42,125 bases of DNA. It comes from Nocardia amikacinitolerans NBRC 108937 (GTDB lineage Bacteria; Actinomycetota; Actinomycetes; Mycobacteriales; Mycobacteriaceae). The notes under the pieces are model-generated. The model saw nothing but the letters and a program-made list of their open reading frames with translations, was not told the origin of the DNA and searched no databases. Where the stretch lies: the NCBI RefSeq assembly GCF_001612615.1, contig NZ_BDAU01000058.1, forward strand, positions 1 to 42,125. The letters run 5' to 3'. This document shows positions 16,610 to 24,968 of this stretch, one piece after another. Position 1 is the stretch's first letter. Each line of letters opens with the position of its first letter. The translations under genes were made by a program, and so were the position numbers.

Positions 16610-17518
16610 TCAGATCGGGCGCAGATCGATCACCTTGCGCAGCCGCGCCCGGTCGCGCTCGAGGCGGCGCGCCTCGTAGGCGATGGGGAAGTAGCGCACC
16701 CGCTCGGGCAGCAGCGGCACGATCCGCCCGATCAGCCAGCCGAGCACCCGCAGTTTGCGTTCGTCGGCGGCGGTCCAGGTGAGGCCGAGCTTGCGGCGCG
16801 CGGCCTCCGGTGTGGTGCCGACCGTGACGAAGTACTGCATCCGCCCGATCGGCGCGACGGCGGCGCGCCAGACCGGCGCCAGCGCGCGCGGAAGCTGCTT
16901 GGGCGGTGCGACCGAGCGGATCACCCGCAGGTAGTCGTGCGCGGTCGGCGTTTCTTGGAGGTGGTTCTCGACCACGTCGTCGAAGAACTTCTCGAACGCG
17001 GCGTAGTTCTCGGGAACCTCTTTGGGCGCCACCGAGAAGTTGCGCATCAACTGCAGTGTCTCCTGGTAGTACGCCTCCTTCTCGGCGTAGGTGAGCGGGC
17101 GGCGGCCGAAGTACTTCGCGCTCTCCGTGAACGCGAAGGTCCCGGTGTGCAGCACCCAGGCCCACGGCCCGGAGGCCAGCGCCTTGTGCCGCACGCCCGC
17201 GGCGTCGGTGGTGTTCAGCGAGGCGTGCATCGCGCGCAGCCGGTCGGCTTCGGCGAGAGCCTCCTCGCCGCCGTAGACCCACATCATCACCGAGGAAAGG
17301 CTGCGCACCGCGCGGCCCATGGGATCGGTGCGGAAGGTGGAGTGCTCGTCGACGACGGCGGAGATGGTCGGCTCCATGGTCTGCAGGAGGAAGGCGGATC
17401 CGGCGGTCAGCGAGAACGTGATCAGGCCCGTCTCGTCCCACATCCTGGTGCCCGGCGCGAAGGGGCGGCGTGGCGGCAGCTCCCGCGCGGTGGTTTCGAG
17501 TGCGGCGGACGCGGTCAT
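16610..17518 (-). CDS. MpaB-family (DUF2236) oxygenase
   Basis: A 302-residue protein with AAAGGAG before the ATG at 17518. The DUF2236 core is visible: LITFSLTAGSAFLLQTMEP, HSTFRTDPMGRAVRSLSSVMMWVYGG, the heme-related RAMHASLNTTDAAGVRHKALASGPWAWVLHTG, and FEKFFDDVVENHLQETPTA. Latex-clearing protein (Lcp) and fungal MpaB belong to this heme-dependent oxygenase superfamily; many actinobacterial members have unknown substrates. It is transcribed divergently from Sir2 and ends in a strong hairpin. Lcp itself is longer and Tat-exported, which does not fit. Confidence 0.88.
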   Translation of the reverse strand: MTASAALETTARELPPRRPFAPGTRMWDETGLITFSLTAGSAFLLQTMEPTISAVVDEHSTFRTDPMGRAVRSLSSVMMWVYGGEEALAEADRLRAMHASLNTTDAAGVRHKALASGPWAWVLHTGTFAFTESAKYFGRRPLTYAEKEAYYQETLQLMRNFSVAPKEVPENYAAFEKFFDDVVENHLQETPTAHDYLRVIRSVAPPKQLPRALAPVWRAAVAPIGRMQYFVTVGTTPEAARRKLGLTWTAADERKLRVLGWLIGRIVPLLPERVRYFPIAYEARRLERDRARLRKVIDLRPI

Positions 17519-17550
17519 TGCGATCTCCTTTGATCGACCCACTTCAGAGC

Positions 17551-17581
17551 AATGAGATGATTAGCATACCAATCTCTCATT
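17551..17581. promoter_or_regulatory. Inverted repeat upstream of mpaB
   Basis: AATGAGA-N17-TCTCATT, 33 bp upstream of the mpaB start, enclosing TATGCT and TAATCA (minus strand) as possible -10 elements. It looks like an operator for an unlinked regulator. Confidence 0.4.
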
Positions 17582-17680
17582 CTCTTGGCGCGACGAAATC
17601 GACCACGATCGGCCGATGGGCGAAGTCGACAATCCGCGCGCGGCCGGAGCGACGGCGGAGCAACGCTTACTCTGGCTGGC

Positions 17681-18436
17681 ATGGGTACGCAGTGGCGCGA
17701 GCGCACCGGCCGGATCGGCGTCCTCACCGGCGCGGGCATTTCCACCGATTCCGGGATCCCGGATTTCCGCGGGCCGCGCGGGGTCTGGACGAAAGACCCC
17801 ATCGCCGAACTGCTCTCGACCTACGACAACTACTTGGCCGATCCGGAGCTCCGGCAGCGGGCGTGGCTGGCCAGGCGCGACAACCCGGCCTGGCAGGCGA
17901 CCCCCAACGCCGCGCACAAGGCGCTCGCCGAGCTGGCAAGGGCCGGTCGCGCGGTCACGATCATCACCCAGAACATCGACCGCCTGCACCAGCGCGCGGG
18001 TTCGGCGCCCGAGCGGGTCATCGAGATCCACGGCAACATGTTCGAGGTCGTCTGCGTGGAGTGCGATTTCGAGACGAGCATGGCCGCCACCCTGGAGCGC
18101 GTCGCCGCGGGCGAGCCCGATCCGCCGTGCCCCGAGTGCGGCGGCATCCTCAAGGCCGCGACGATCATGTTCGGCCAGCAGATGGACCACCGCAGCCTGA
18201 CCAAGGCCGCGCTCACCGCCGAGACCAGCGACATCTTCCTGGCCATCGGCACCTCGCTCCAGGTCGAACCCGCCGCCTCGATGTGCGCCGTCGCCGTCCG
18301 CGCTGGCGCCGACCTCGTCATCGTCAACGCCGAACCCACCCCCTACGACGACCTCGCCACCGAGGTCGTCCGCGAACCCATCGGCACCGCCGTCCCCCGC
18401 CTGGTCGCCGAAATCCTCGGCGCCGAGGGGAACTGA
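17681..18436 (+). CDS. Sir2-family NAD-dependent deacylase
   Basis: A 251-residue sirtuin. NAD-binding motifs are TGAGISTDSGIPDFRG (residues 16-31) and TQNIDRLH (96-103). His117 in EIHGN is the catalytic base. The zinc site is CVEC (Cys125, Cys128) with CPEC (Cys150, Cys153), and GTSLQVEPA is the late NAD loop. It removes acyl groups from protein lysines, yielding O-acyl-ADP-ribose and nicotinamide. The lack of the Tyr/Arg pair near YDNYLADPE makes CobB-type desuccinylase activity uncertain. Its stop directly abuts the stop of the convergent oxidase gene. Confidence 0.93.
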   Translation: MGTQWRERTGRIGVLTGAGISTDSGIPDFRGPRGVWTKDPIAELLSTYDNYLADPELRQRAWLARRDNPAWQATPNAAHKALAELARAGRAVTIITQNIDRLHQRAGSAPERVIEIHGNMFEVVCVECDFETSMAATLERVAAGEPDPPCPECGGILKAATIMFGQQMDHRSLTKAALTAETSDIFLAIGTSLQVEPAASMCAVAVRAGADLVIVNAEPTPYDDLATEVVREPIGTAVPRLVAEILGAEGN

Positions 18437-19735
18437 TCAGCCGATGGGGCCGAGGACGCGGTCGAGGTAGGGGTTGGCGAAGCGGCCCTTGGGGTCGAAG
18501 CGGCGGCGGACCTCGGTGAAGCGGTCCCAGTCGGGGTAGCGCTCGCGCAGGGTGTCGGCGGTCTGGAAGTGGCGCTTGCCCCAGTGCGGGCGGCCCTGGT
18601 AGCGGTCGAAAACCTCTTCGCAGGCGCGGAAGTACGGCTCCCACTCCATGCCGCGGTACTGGTGCACGGCGATATAGCAGGTGTCGCGGCCGCCCGCCGG
18701 GGAGAGGAAGGCGTCGTCGGGGGCGACCCAGCGCACCTCGATCGGCATCGGGGTCTGGAAACGAGCCGAGACCTCTTTGATCTCCCGGATGGCCGCGACC
18801 GAATGCTCGCGCGGGAGGGCGTATTCCATCTCGGTGAACCGAAACAGCCTCGGCGAGGCGAACACTCGGTAGGAGCGGTCCACCTGGCGGCGGTAACTGC
18901 CCGCGTAGGCGGCGCCACGGTGAATCCACGGGATCGCCCCGGCCTGCCACTTGCCGAAGCGGCACAGCGCGTCGAACGCGTAGTTGGACATGAGGATGTC
19001 GGCGAACCAGTCCATCATCTTGCCGCGCGGCTGCTCAGGCAGCTCGACGCGGTTGTTGCGCTTGGTCATCGCCAGCGGGCTGTGCGCGAACATGTAGAAC
19101 TCGAAATGCTCGTTCTCGTCGACATGGGCATCGAGATCGGCGAGCACCTCGTCCACCGGAATCGGTCGTTCGATGCCTTCGAGCACGAACGAGGGCACCA
19201 GCTGCAATGTCACGGCGGTGACCACGCCGAGCGCGCCGACGCTGACCCGCGCCGCCCGCCAGCCGTCGGGATCGTTCTCGGCGTCGACCTCGATCCGGCT
19301 GCCGTCGGCGAGCACGAGCTCGACGGAATGCAGTGCGGCGGAGATGTTCTGTAGGGCCGCTCCGGTGCCGTGCGTGCCGGTCGCGGTCGCGCCCGCGATG
19401 GTCTGCACATCGATGTCGCCGAGGTTGGGGAAGGCCAGCCCGGCGGCGTGCAGTGCGGTGCTCGCCGCGTTGAGGGTGATGCCCGCCTCGACTCGCGCGC
19501 GCCCGGTCGCCGTGTCGAGTTCGAGGACGCGGTTCATCCGGGAGAGGTTCAGCAGCAGCCCGTCGGTGCAGACGGTGTCGGTGAAGGAGTGGCCCGCGCC
19601 GGCGACGCGGACCGTCTGTCCGCGGTCGGTCGCGCTCGCGAGCAGCTCGGCGAGTTCGTCGTGGTTGCGCGGGGCGGCGATGCTCGCCGGTGCGCAGTGT
19701 TGATCGCCGGCCCAGTTCACCCACGAATTGGTCAT
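18437..19735 (-). CDS. Aldonolactone oxidase-type FAD enzyme (L-gulono/D-arabinono-1,4-lactone dehydrogenase-like)
   Basis: A 432-residue flavoenzyme of the vanillyl-alcohol-oxidase superfamily, close in length to mycobacterial L-gulono-1,4-lactone dehydrogenase. The FAD domain carries VRVAGAGHSFTDTVCTDG and the second nucleotide block FPNLGDIDVQTIAGATATGTHGTG. The C-terminal ALO domain includes the conserved HWGKRHF and FDPKGRFANPYL. No signal peptide is visible. It oxidises an aldono-lactone, perhaps in an ascorbate-like or sugar-acid pathway. It is separated by 56 bp from the TetR gene upstream on the same strand. Confidence 0.9.
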   Translation of the reverse strand: MTNSWVNWAGDQHCAPASIAAPRNHDELAELLASATDRGQTVRVAGAGHSFTDTVCTDGLLLNLSRMNRVLELDTATGRARVEAGITLNAASTALHAAGLAFPNLGDIDVQTIAGATATGTHGTGAALQNISAALHSVELVLADGSRIEVDAENDPDGWRAARVSVGALGVVTAVTLQLVPSFVLEGIERPIPVDEVLADLDAHVDENEHFEFYMFAHSPLAMTKRNNRVELPEQPRGKMMDWFADILMSNYAFDALCRFGKWQAGAIPWIHRGAAYAGSYRRQVDRSYRVFASPRLFRFTEMEYALPREHSVAAIREIKEVSARFQTPMPIEVRWVAPDDAFLSPAGGRDTCYIAVHQYRGMEWEPYFRACEEVFDRYQGRPHWGKRHFQTADTLRERYPDWDRFTEVRRRFDPKGRFANPYLDRVLGPIG

Positions 19736-19791
19736 GCGTCCAACTTTAGGGCATGGGCTGTGACGCGCGCTACCCGAGCTCGGTTTTCGAA

Positions 19792-20466
19792 TTACCTGCG
19801 GCGCCCCAGGCAGGTGTGCGCCTTGGCGGCTTCGACGTCGTCGTCGGTCAATGGCGGAACGAGCAACGGCCTGCGCGGGATGGATTCGGCGCGCACCCCG
19901 TTCAGCATGATCGCGGCGTAGCGCTGCCAGACCTCGGAATTCACCGGCTTGGCGAACTCGGCGAGCGCGTCGACCATGTGGATCAACGCGAAGAAATCGC
20001 TCGCCTCGATCTCGGGTTGCAGGGCGCCGGCGTCGCGGGCCCGCTCGATGACGGCCGCGACGGTCGGCTTGATGCGATCGCGCAACGCGGCGAAACGCTC
20101 GGGATCCTCCTCGAGTTCGAGCATGACCTCGCTGAACCCGCGATTGTTCGCCAGGTGCCTGCAGGCGTACTCGAAGAACTGGACGAGTCCCAGCCACGGG
20201 TCGGGATGCTGCGCCGCGTCCTCGGCCGCCACGGCGAATTCGCCGATGTGCTGCTCGAAGACCTCGGCGATGAGCTCCTTCTTGTTCGCGAACCGCCGGT
20301 ACACCGTCCCCACGCCGACACCGGCCTTTTCGGCGACGTCGTCGAGGGTGATCTCGAGTCCGTGGTCGGCGAACAACTCGCGCGCCGCGGCGACGATGCG
20401 CTGCTGATTGCGCGCGGCGTCGGCGCGCAGGCGTCGAGGCGGAGAAGTGGCAGTGGCGGGATTCAC
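19792..20466 (-). CDS. TetR-family repressor, divergent from DHA2 efflux gene
   Basis: A 224-residue regulator beginning at a GTG. The HTH spans roughly residues 17-63 (RNQQRIVAAARELFADHGLEITLDDVAEKAGVGVGTVYRRFANKKELIAEVF), a textbook TetR N-terminus. The C-terminal helical domain ends with a dimerisation segment (FFALIHMVDALAEFAKP). It faces the DHA2 transporter gene across a 119-bp region that holds two matching palindromes, so it very likely represses both genes and is released by a transported compound. The aldonolactone oxidase gene follows at 56 bp and may be co-regulated. Confidence 0.92.
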   Translation of the reverse strand: MNPATATSPPRRLRADAARNQQRIVAAARELFADHGLEITLDDVAEKAGVGVGTVYRRFANKKELIAEVFEQHIGEFAVAAEDAAQHPDPWLGLVQFFEYACRHLANNRGFSEVMLELEEDPERFAALRDRIKPTVAAVIERARDAGALQPEIEASDFFALIHMVDALAEFAKPVNSEVWQRYAAIMLNGVRAESIPRRPLLVPPLTDDDVEAAKAHTCLGRRR

Positions 20467-20493
20467 ACCCCCATGCTAGCAACGACCGGGATT

Positions 20494-20519
20494 AAGTGGA
20501 GGCGCTGTCTCCGTTAACG
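20494..20519 (-). promoter_or_regulatory. TetR gene promoter with operator 1
   Basis: Minus strand: TTAACG, 17 nt, then TAATCC. The spacer contains GGAGGC-GCT-GTCTCC (20498-20512), one of two matching palindromes in this region. Confidence 0.55.
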
Positions 20520-20540
20520 TGATAGCTTCTATCGGTAAGC

Positions 20541-20555
20541 GGAGATGGTATCTCC
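20541..20555. promoter_or_regulatory. TetR operator 2
   Basis: GGAGAT-GGT-ATCTCC is a perfect inverted repeat of the same form as operator 1. The centres are 43 bp apart, about four helical turns. A third small palindrome, GATAG-CTT-CTATC, lies between them at 20521-20533. Confidence 0.6.
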
Positions 20556-20585
20556 GCATCGACGACCCGGACTTCGAGGGGACCT

Positions 20586-22079
20586 ATGACAACCGCGATC
20601 GACCGTGGGGCACCGGCCCCCGAGAAAGCCCAGCGCCGCGGCTCACACGCGCTGCGCTGGTGGGTGCTCGCCGTGCTCGGCGTCGCCCAGCTGATGGTGG
20701 TGCTCGACGCCACCGTGGTGAACATCGCACTGCCCGCCGCCCAGCAGGATCTCGGCTTCAGCGACGCCGACCGCCAGTGGGTGATCACCGGCTACGCGCT
20801 GGCATTCGGCAGCCTGCTGCTGCTCGGCGGACGGCTCAGCGACCTGTTCGGCCGCCGCAACACCTTCATCGTCGGCTTGGTCGGCTTCGCCGTCGCCTCG
20901 GCCGTCGGCGGCGCCGCGCCCAACTTCGAGGTGCTCGTCGCGTCCCGCGTCGGCCAGGGCGTGTTCGGCGCGCTGCTCGCGCCCGCCGCGCTCTCGCTGC
21001 TCACCGTCACCTTCACCGAACCGTCCGAGCGTGCCAAGGCATTCGGCATCTTCGGCGCGGTCGCGGGTACCGGCGGCGCGATCGGTCTGCTGCTCGGCGG
21101 CGCGCTCACCGAGTGGGCGAACTGGCGCTGGGTGATGTTCGTCAACCTCGCCTTCGCGGCCGTCGCGCTGGTCGGCGCGGTGCTGCTGCTGGCCAAGCAC
21201 GTCAGCGCGGAGCGGCCCAAGCTCGACATTCCCGGCACCGCCGTGGTGACCGCCGCGCTGTTCGGCATCGTCTACGGCTTCTCGCACGCGGAGACCGACG
21301 GCTGGACCAACGGCGTCACCCTGGCGTTCCTGTTCGGCGGCGCCGCGCTGCTCGCGGTGTTCGTCTGGCTGGAGACTCGCGTCGCGCATCCGCTGCTGCC
21401 GCTGCGCATCCTGCTCGACCGCACCCGCGCCGGCTCCTACATGACCGTGTTCGTGATGGGCATCGGCATGTTCGCGATCTTCCTGTTCCTGACCTACTAC
21501 ATGCAGCTGAGCCTGGGCTATTCGCCGATCAAGACCGGCGTGGCGTTCCTGCCGATGGTGGCGGCCATGATCGTCTCCTCGACGACCGCGCCCTCCCTGC
21601 TGCTGCCCAAGTTCGGTCCGAAGATCGTGGTCACGGCCGGCTTCCTGGTCGCCGCGGCGGGCATGGCCTGGCTGACCAGGATCGGCCTGGACACCGGTTA
21701 CGGCACGCACATCCTGCCCGCGCTGATCCTGATGGGTCTCGGCCTCGGTGGCGCCATGGCGACCGCCTTCCAGGGCGCGACGGCCGGCGTCCAGCACGAG
21801 GACGCCGGTGTGGCGTCTGCCATGATCAACACCAGCCAGCAGGTCGGCGGCTCCATCGGCACCGCGCTGCTGAGCACGATCGCCGCCTCGGCCGCCACGG
21901 ACTACCTGTCCACCGCGCAGCCGGGCCCGCTGGCCGTCGCGCAGGCGCAGATCGAGAGCTACACCACCAGCTTCTGGTGGGCGACAGCGACATTCGTCCT
22001 CGGCGCGGTGCTCTCGGCGGTGCTGATGCCGAACACCGCGCCCGCACCCGCGGAGGGTGAGCCGGTGCTCGCGCACTGA
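20586..22079 (+). CDS. DHA2 (EmrB/QacA-type) 14-TM drug:proton antiporter
   Basis: A 497-residue MFS exporter with GAGGGGA upstream of the ATG. Motif C-like LDATVVNIALPAAQQDLGFS follows helix 1, the motif A loop is GGRLSDLFGRRNTF, and there are about fourteen hydrophobic segments, the DHA2 pattern. It pumps hydrophobic or cationic compounds out in exchange for protons. Control by the divergent TetR protein is strongly suggested by the palindromes upstream. The last codons and the stop (GTGCTCGCGCACTGA) form the first copy of the tandem repeat that continues downstream. Confidence 0.92.
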   Translation: MTTAIDRGAPAPEKAQRRGSHALRWWVLAVLGVAQLMVVLDATVVNIALPAAQQDLGFSDADRQWVITGYALAFGSLLLLGGRLSDLFGRRNTFIVGLVGFAVASAVGGAAPNFEVLVASRVGQGVFGALLAPAALSLLTVTFTEPSERAKAFGIFGAVAGTGGAIGLLLGGALTEWANWRWVMFVNLAFAAVALVGAVLLLAKHVSAERPKLDIPGTAVVTAALFGIVYGFSHAETDGWTNGVTLAFLFGGAALLAVFVWLETRVAHPLLPLRILLDRTRAGSYMTVFVMGIGMFAIFLFLTYYMQLSLGYSPIKTGVAFLPMVAAMIVSSTTAPSLLLPKFGPKIVVTAGFLVAAAGMAWLTRIGLDTGYGTHILPALILMGLGLGGAMATAFQGATAGVQHEDAGVASAMINTSQQVGGSIGTALLSTIAASAATDYLSTAQPGPLAVAQAQIESYTTSFWWATATFVLGAVLSAVLMPNTAPAPAEGEPVLAH

Positions 22080-22172
22080 CTCCCGGATGCGTCGCACTAC
22101 GCCAACGGTGGTCGCGCACTGAACAATCGGTGCTCGCGCACTGAACAATCGGTGCTCGCGCACTGAGCCGAC
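22064..22172. repeat. 22-bp repeat array overlapping the DHA2 stop codon
   Basis: Three head-to-tail 22-bp units (22107-22128, 22129-22150, 22151-22172) have consensus GGTGCTCGCGCACTGAACAATC. The first has one change and the last diverges after CTGA. A fourth, separate copy (22064-22080) forms the 3' end of the efflux gene including TGA. Each core can fold as GTGC-TCGC-GCAC. Confidence 0.8.
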
Positions 22173-22184
22173 ATCCGAACAACG

Positions 22185-22221
22185 CAGCGCCCGCGCCGGT
22201 TTCGACCGGACGCGGGCGCTG
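22185..22221. terminator. UUCG-loop terminator between convergent DHA2 and lipase genes
   Basis: The stem CAGCGCCCGCG/CGCGGGCGCTG (11 bp) continues into CCGGT-TTCG-ACCGG with one bulged A. This gives a very stable 16-bp hairpin with a TTCG tetraloop, 12 bp from the lipase stop. Confidence 0.75.
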
Positions 22222-22232
22222 TGCTGTGCGGA

Positions 22233-23501
22233 TCAGCAGTTGCTCGGCGCCGGGAACCCCGCGAATCGATCGGACAGATAACCGAAGGCCCGCGGCGCGC
22301 CCTGGGTGATCGCGCCGCCGTGGTCGACGCCGGGCAGGATGTCGAGCTGAACCGGCGTGCCCGCTTGGCAGTAGCGCCCGGCGACCGCGCGGACCAGGTC
22401 CGGATCGACCTCGTCGGCCGCACCGTGCCACTCGTACAGCGGAACGCGCGGGACGCCGGGGAAGGTCTCCAGGCTGTTCTCGTGCAGCACGCGGACGAGG
22501 GATGGATCGGCGTCCATCGGGCTGTCGAGCACGTCGGAGAAACTGCGGTTCGCGCCCGCGCTGATGATCTGCTCGGCGCACGCGTTGGCGATCCGGTCGC
22601 GCAGCTCCACTCCGGCCGGATTGAGCAGCCGCGACATCGCCACCTGTCCGGGGTATTCGCGTTCCAAGCCCACCGTTACCGCGAATCCCAGGCCGAACAG
22701 CGGATTCGGGGTGGTGCCGAGATCGCGGGCGAGCTTGCCCATGTTCATCGGAACGCCGCCCATGGCGACGCCGACGATCGGCAGCTCCGGCGCGTACTCC
22801 GGGGCGAGCGCCGCGGCGAATCCGGTGGCCATCCCGCCGCCGGAATACCCCGTCATGCCCACCGGACTTGCCGCGAGGCCGGCGGGGGCGAAACGCTTGG
22901 CCGCGCGGATGCCGTCGAGGGTGATACGGCCGCCGAGCTGGGCAGCGCCATACGCGCTCGTCGGGCCGAGGTGGTCGGGCACCGCGACGGCCCAGCCCCT
23001 GGCCAGCAGCAGATTCAACGCGGGCGCCTCGCGCATGCCACCGTCGAAGAGGCTGTGCGAGGGCGCGCAGTGCATGCCGAGCGAGTTGACGAACGGCTGA
23101 TACGACACCAGCGGCCGGTCGAGCCCGCCGCCCGGCGGCACAAGCACCGTGGTCACCGCCGCGATCGGTTCGTCCGCCGAGTTCGTGGAGCGGAACAGCA
23201 ACTGCCAGACCGTGGAACCCGGAAAGTTCGCGGCGGGCACCATCCTGCTGCGCACCACGTCACCGGGTTGGAATCGGTCCAAATCGGCTGGCGCGGCGTA
23301 GAACTCGTCGGCGTCGGGAACGGGATAGACCGGCGAGGCGCTCGCGGGCACTGCGTGCCCGACACAGGCCGCGGCGGCGAGTGCGGCCAGTGCCAGTCGC
23401 CGCAGCGCGCGCAGCCCCCTGCTCGAAGTTTGCTGTCGCCCGGTGCGATGCGCTGTCGCCGTCTTCGGACGCGCGATCGGTACTGTCCGTCGTGCCGCCA
23501 T
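22233..23501 (-). CDS. Secreted LIP-family lipase (alpha/beta-hydrolase)
   Basis: A 422-residue protein from the ATG at 23501. A basic N-terminus and hydrophobic core (ALRRLALAALAAAACVGHAVPASAS) form a long signal peptide cleaved near residue 56. The secretory-lipase signatures are FYAAPADLDRFQPGDVVRSR, the nucleophile elbow MTGYSGGGMA with Ser220, the acid in WHGAADEVDP, and the His in GVDHGG. The family, related to Candida antarctica lipase A, hydrolyses acylglycerols outside the cell. It is a single-gene unit ending at the TTCG hairpin. Confidence 0.9.
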   Translation of the reverse strand: MAARRTVPIARPKTATAHRTGRQQTSSRGLRALRRLALAALAAAACVGHAVPASASPVYPVPDADEFYAAPADLDRFQPGDVVRSRMVPAANFPGSTVWQLLFRSTNSADEPIAAVTTVLVPPGGGLDRPLVSYQPFVNSLGMHCAPSHSLFDGGMREAPALNLLLARGWAVAVPDHLGPTSAYGAAQLGGRITLDGIRAAKRFAPAGLAASPVGMTGYSGGGMATGFAAALAPEYAPELPIVGVAMGGVPMNMGKLARDLGTTPNPLFGLGFAVTVGLEREYPGQVAMSRLLNPAGVELRDRIANACAEQIISAGANRSFSDVLDSPMDADPSLVRVLHENSLETFPGVPRVPLYEWHGAADEVDPDLVRAVAGRYCQAGTPVQLDILPGVDHGGAITQGAPRAFGYLSDRFAGFPAPSNC

Positions 23502-23691
23502 CGTCGCTCCAGTGCCGAAGGGATTGGGGAGGGTGGAACCGCGGCGAAAACCTTCGGGGCATTCGTAGTCGGCGGCCGAACGCATGTCAACGAACGCGGC
23601 TGTTCGTCACCCGTGTCCCCGCCCGAACCGACCGCGTGGTCCTACCGATAGCATGACGCCGGTGACGTTCGGCGCGGCAGGAGGTCAGCAG

Positions 23692-24135
23692 ATGGGCTCG
23701 CAAGCCCGTACCCCGGCCGTCGAGCCCGCGGTGCTCGCGGTGATCTCCGTGGGCGGCGGAATCGGCGCCGTGATGCGCTATCTCGTCGGTCTGCGGTGGC
23801 CGTCGCAGCCGTACCAGGTGCCGTGGGCGACCTTCGCAGTCAATGTCGTCGGTTGCTTCTCGATCGGAATTCTGATGGTTCTGATCACCGAGGTGTGGGT
23901 AGCCCACAGACTGCTGCGCCCCTTTCTCGGGGTCGGGTTGCTGGGCGGTTTCACGACCTTTTCGACCTACAGCGTCGAGATTCGTAGACTGCTCGAATCG
24001 GGCGCGGCGATCGAGGCGTTCGGCTATCTCGGGGGGACGGTGGCGGCGTCGCTCGGCGCGGTCTGGCTCGGCATGGGGGTGGCGCGGCTCTCGGCGGGCA
24101 CGACACGGCCGCGACGGCGCGGTGGACGACAGTGA
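23692..24135 (+). CDS. crcB: CrcB/Fluc fluoride channel, first copy
   Basis: The ATG at 23692 is preceded by a strong GGAGGT; an in-frame ATG at 23653 next to a TACCGAT -10 would give 13 extra residues. The four-helix channel shows GGGIGAVMRYLVG, FAVNVVGCFSIG (pore Asn) and LLGGFTTFSTYSVE (phenylalanine box plus Na-site threonines). Fluc proteins work as dual-topology dimers that expel fluoride passively. A second copy lies 423 bp downstream, so the functional channel may be a heterodimer. A long basic tail (RPRRRGGRQ) is extra. Confidence 0.92.
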   Translation: MGSQARTPAVEPAVLAVISVGGGIGAVMRYLVGLRWPSQPYQVPWATFAVNVVGCFSIGILMVLITEVWVAHRLLRPFLGVGLLGGFTTFSTYSVEIRRLLESGAAIEAFGYLGGTVAASLGAVWLGMGVARLSAGTTRPRRRGGRQ

Positions 24136-24199
24136 ACGACGCGGCGCCCGCAGGCGGCGCGGTGGACGACTTGTACGTACGACGGAAGGGGGTCAGGCG

Positions 24200-24562
24200 A
24201 TGAGTGGTTCACCTGCGGACGCGGGTCGGTGGCAGCAGGCCGCGCGGTTGACGGTGCTGCTCGACGAGGACGACAAGTGGCGGCACGGCCCCCTGTTCCA
24301 CGAGATCGTGCGCCGCGCCCGCGACGCCGGTCTGGCCGGCGCAAGCGTGTGGCGCGGCGTGGAAGGCTATGGCGCGTCCTCGCGTATCCACACCAGCCGC
24401 ATCCTCGACCTCGCCGAGCACCTACCCGTGCAGGTCATGATCGTGGACGAGACGCAGCGGCTGCGCGAGTTCGTGGCGGAGAACGCCGAGGTGCTCGCCG
24501 GCGTGACCGTCACGTTGTCGCCGGTGGAGACCTGGCAACCCGCCCTCGGGGCCGCCCGATGA
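24200..24562 (+). CDS. DUF190 protein
   Basis: A 120-residue soluble protein with GGAAGGGGGTC upstream of the ATG. The DUF190 pattern is clear: RLTVLLDEDDKW, PLFHEIVRRARDAGLAGASVWRGVEGYGASSRIH, LPVQVMIVDE. The fold is PII-like, suggesting a regulatory or ligand-binding partner. DUF190 genes recur next to crcB, which points to a role in fluoride handling, though the mechanism is unknown. Its stop overlaps the start of the second crcB (ATGA), so the two are translationally coupled. Confidence 0.93.
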   Translation: MSGSPADAGRWQQAARLTVLLDEDDKWRHGPLFHEIVRRARDAGLAGASVWRGVEGYGASSRIHTSRILDLAEHLPVQVMIVDETQRLREFVAENAEVLAGVTVTLSPVETWQPALGAAR

Positions 24563-24921
24563 TGGCGGTACTCGTCGTGGTCGGCGGTATGGTCGGCGCG
24601 CCTTTGCGCTATCTGATCGACCGCGCGATGGCCGCGCGTTTCGAATCCCTGCTGCCTTTGGGAACTTTGACCGTTAACATTGTCGGTTCGGCGGTGCTGG
24701 GCGGATTGATCGGCGCGAGCGCGGGCAGTTGGATTCTCGAGGTAGCGGGAACCGGTTTCTGTGGTGCGTTGACGACGTTCAGCACGTTCGGTTACGAGAC
24801 CATCCGGCTGGTCGCGGACGGCGCCTACCTCTACGCGGTGGGCAATGTCGTGATCAGCGTGACGGCCAGTTTGGCCGCGGTGTACGCCGCCGCGTCCGCG
24901 ACCCAGTGGTTGTGGGCATGA
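24559..24921 (+). CDS. crcB: CrcB/Fluc fluoride channel, second copy
   Basis: A 120-residue channel subunit starting with two ATGs. It has GGMVGAPLRYLIDR, LTVNIVGSAVLGG with the pore Asn, and FCGALTTFSTFGYET with the Phe-Ser-Thr-Phe box. It is shorter than the first copy, with no basic tail. Pairs of crcB genes in Gram-positive bacteria commonly encode the two orientations of a heterodimeric Fluc channel, which is the likely arrangement here. It is followed at 47 bp by the phosphoglucomutase gene on the same strand. Confidence 0.93.
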   Translation: MMAVLVVVGGMVGAPLRYLIDRAMAARFESLLPLGTLTVNIVGSAVLGGLIGASAGSWILEVAGTGFCGALTTFSTFGYETIRLVADGAYLYAVGNVVISVTASLAAVYAAASATQWLWA

Positions 24922-24968
24922 TCCTGATGACGAGCCGGGCGCAGCCGACCTGGAAGGGAGACCCGAGC

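Noticed and set aside
19736..20482. N-terminal extension of the lactone oxidase to a 681-residue protein
   Set aside because: The extra part is antisense-register sequence inside the TetR gene; the FAD domain starts properly at 19735.
22064..22172. CRISPR array
   Set aside because: The 22-bp units are contiguous with no spacers, and no cas genes are present.
23500..23691. A fluoride riboswitch ahead of the first crcB
   Set aside because: The conserved fluoride-aptamer core was not found in the leader on the plus strand.
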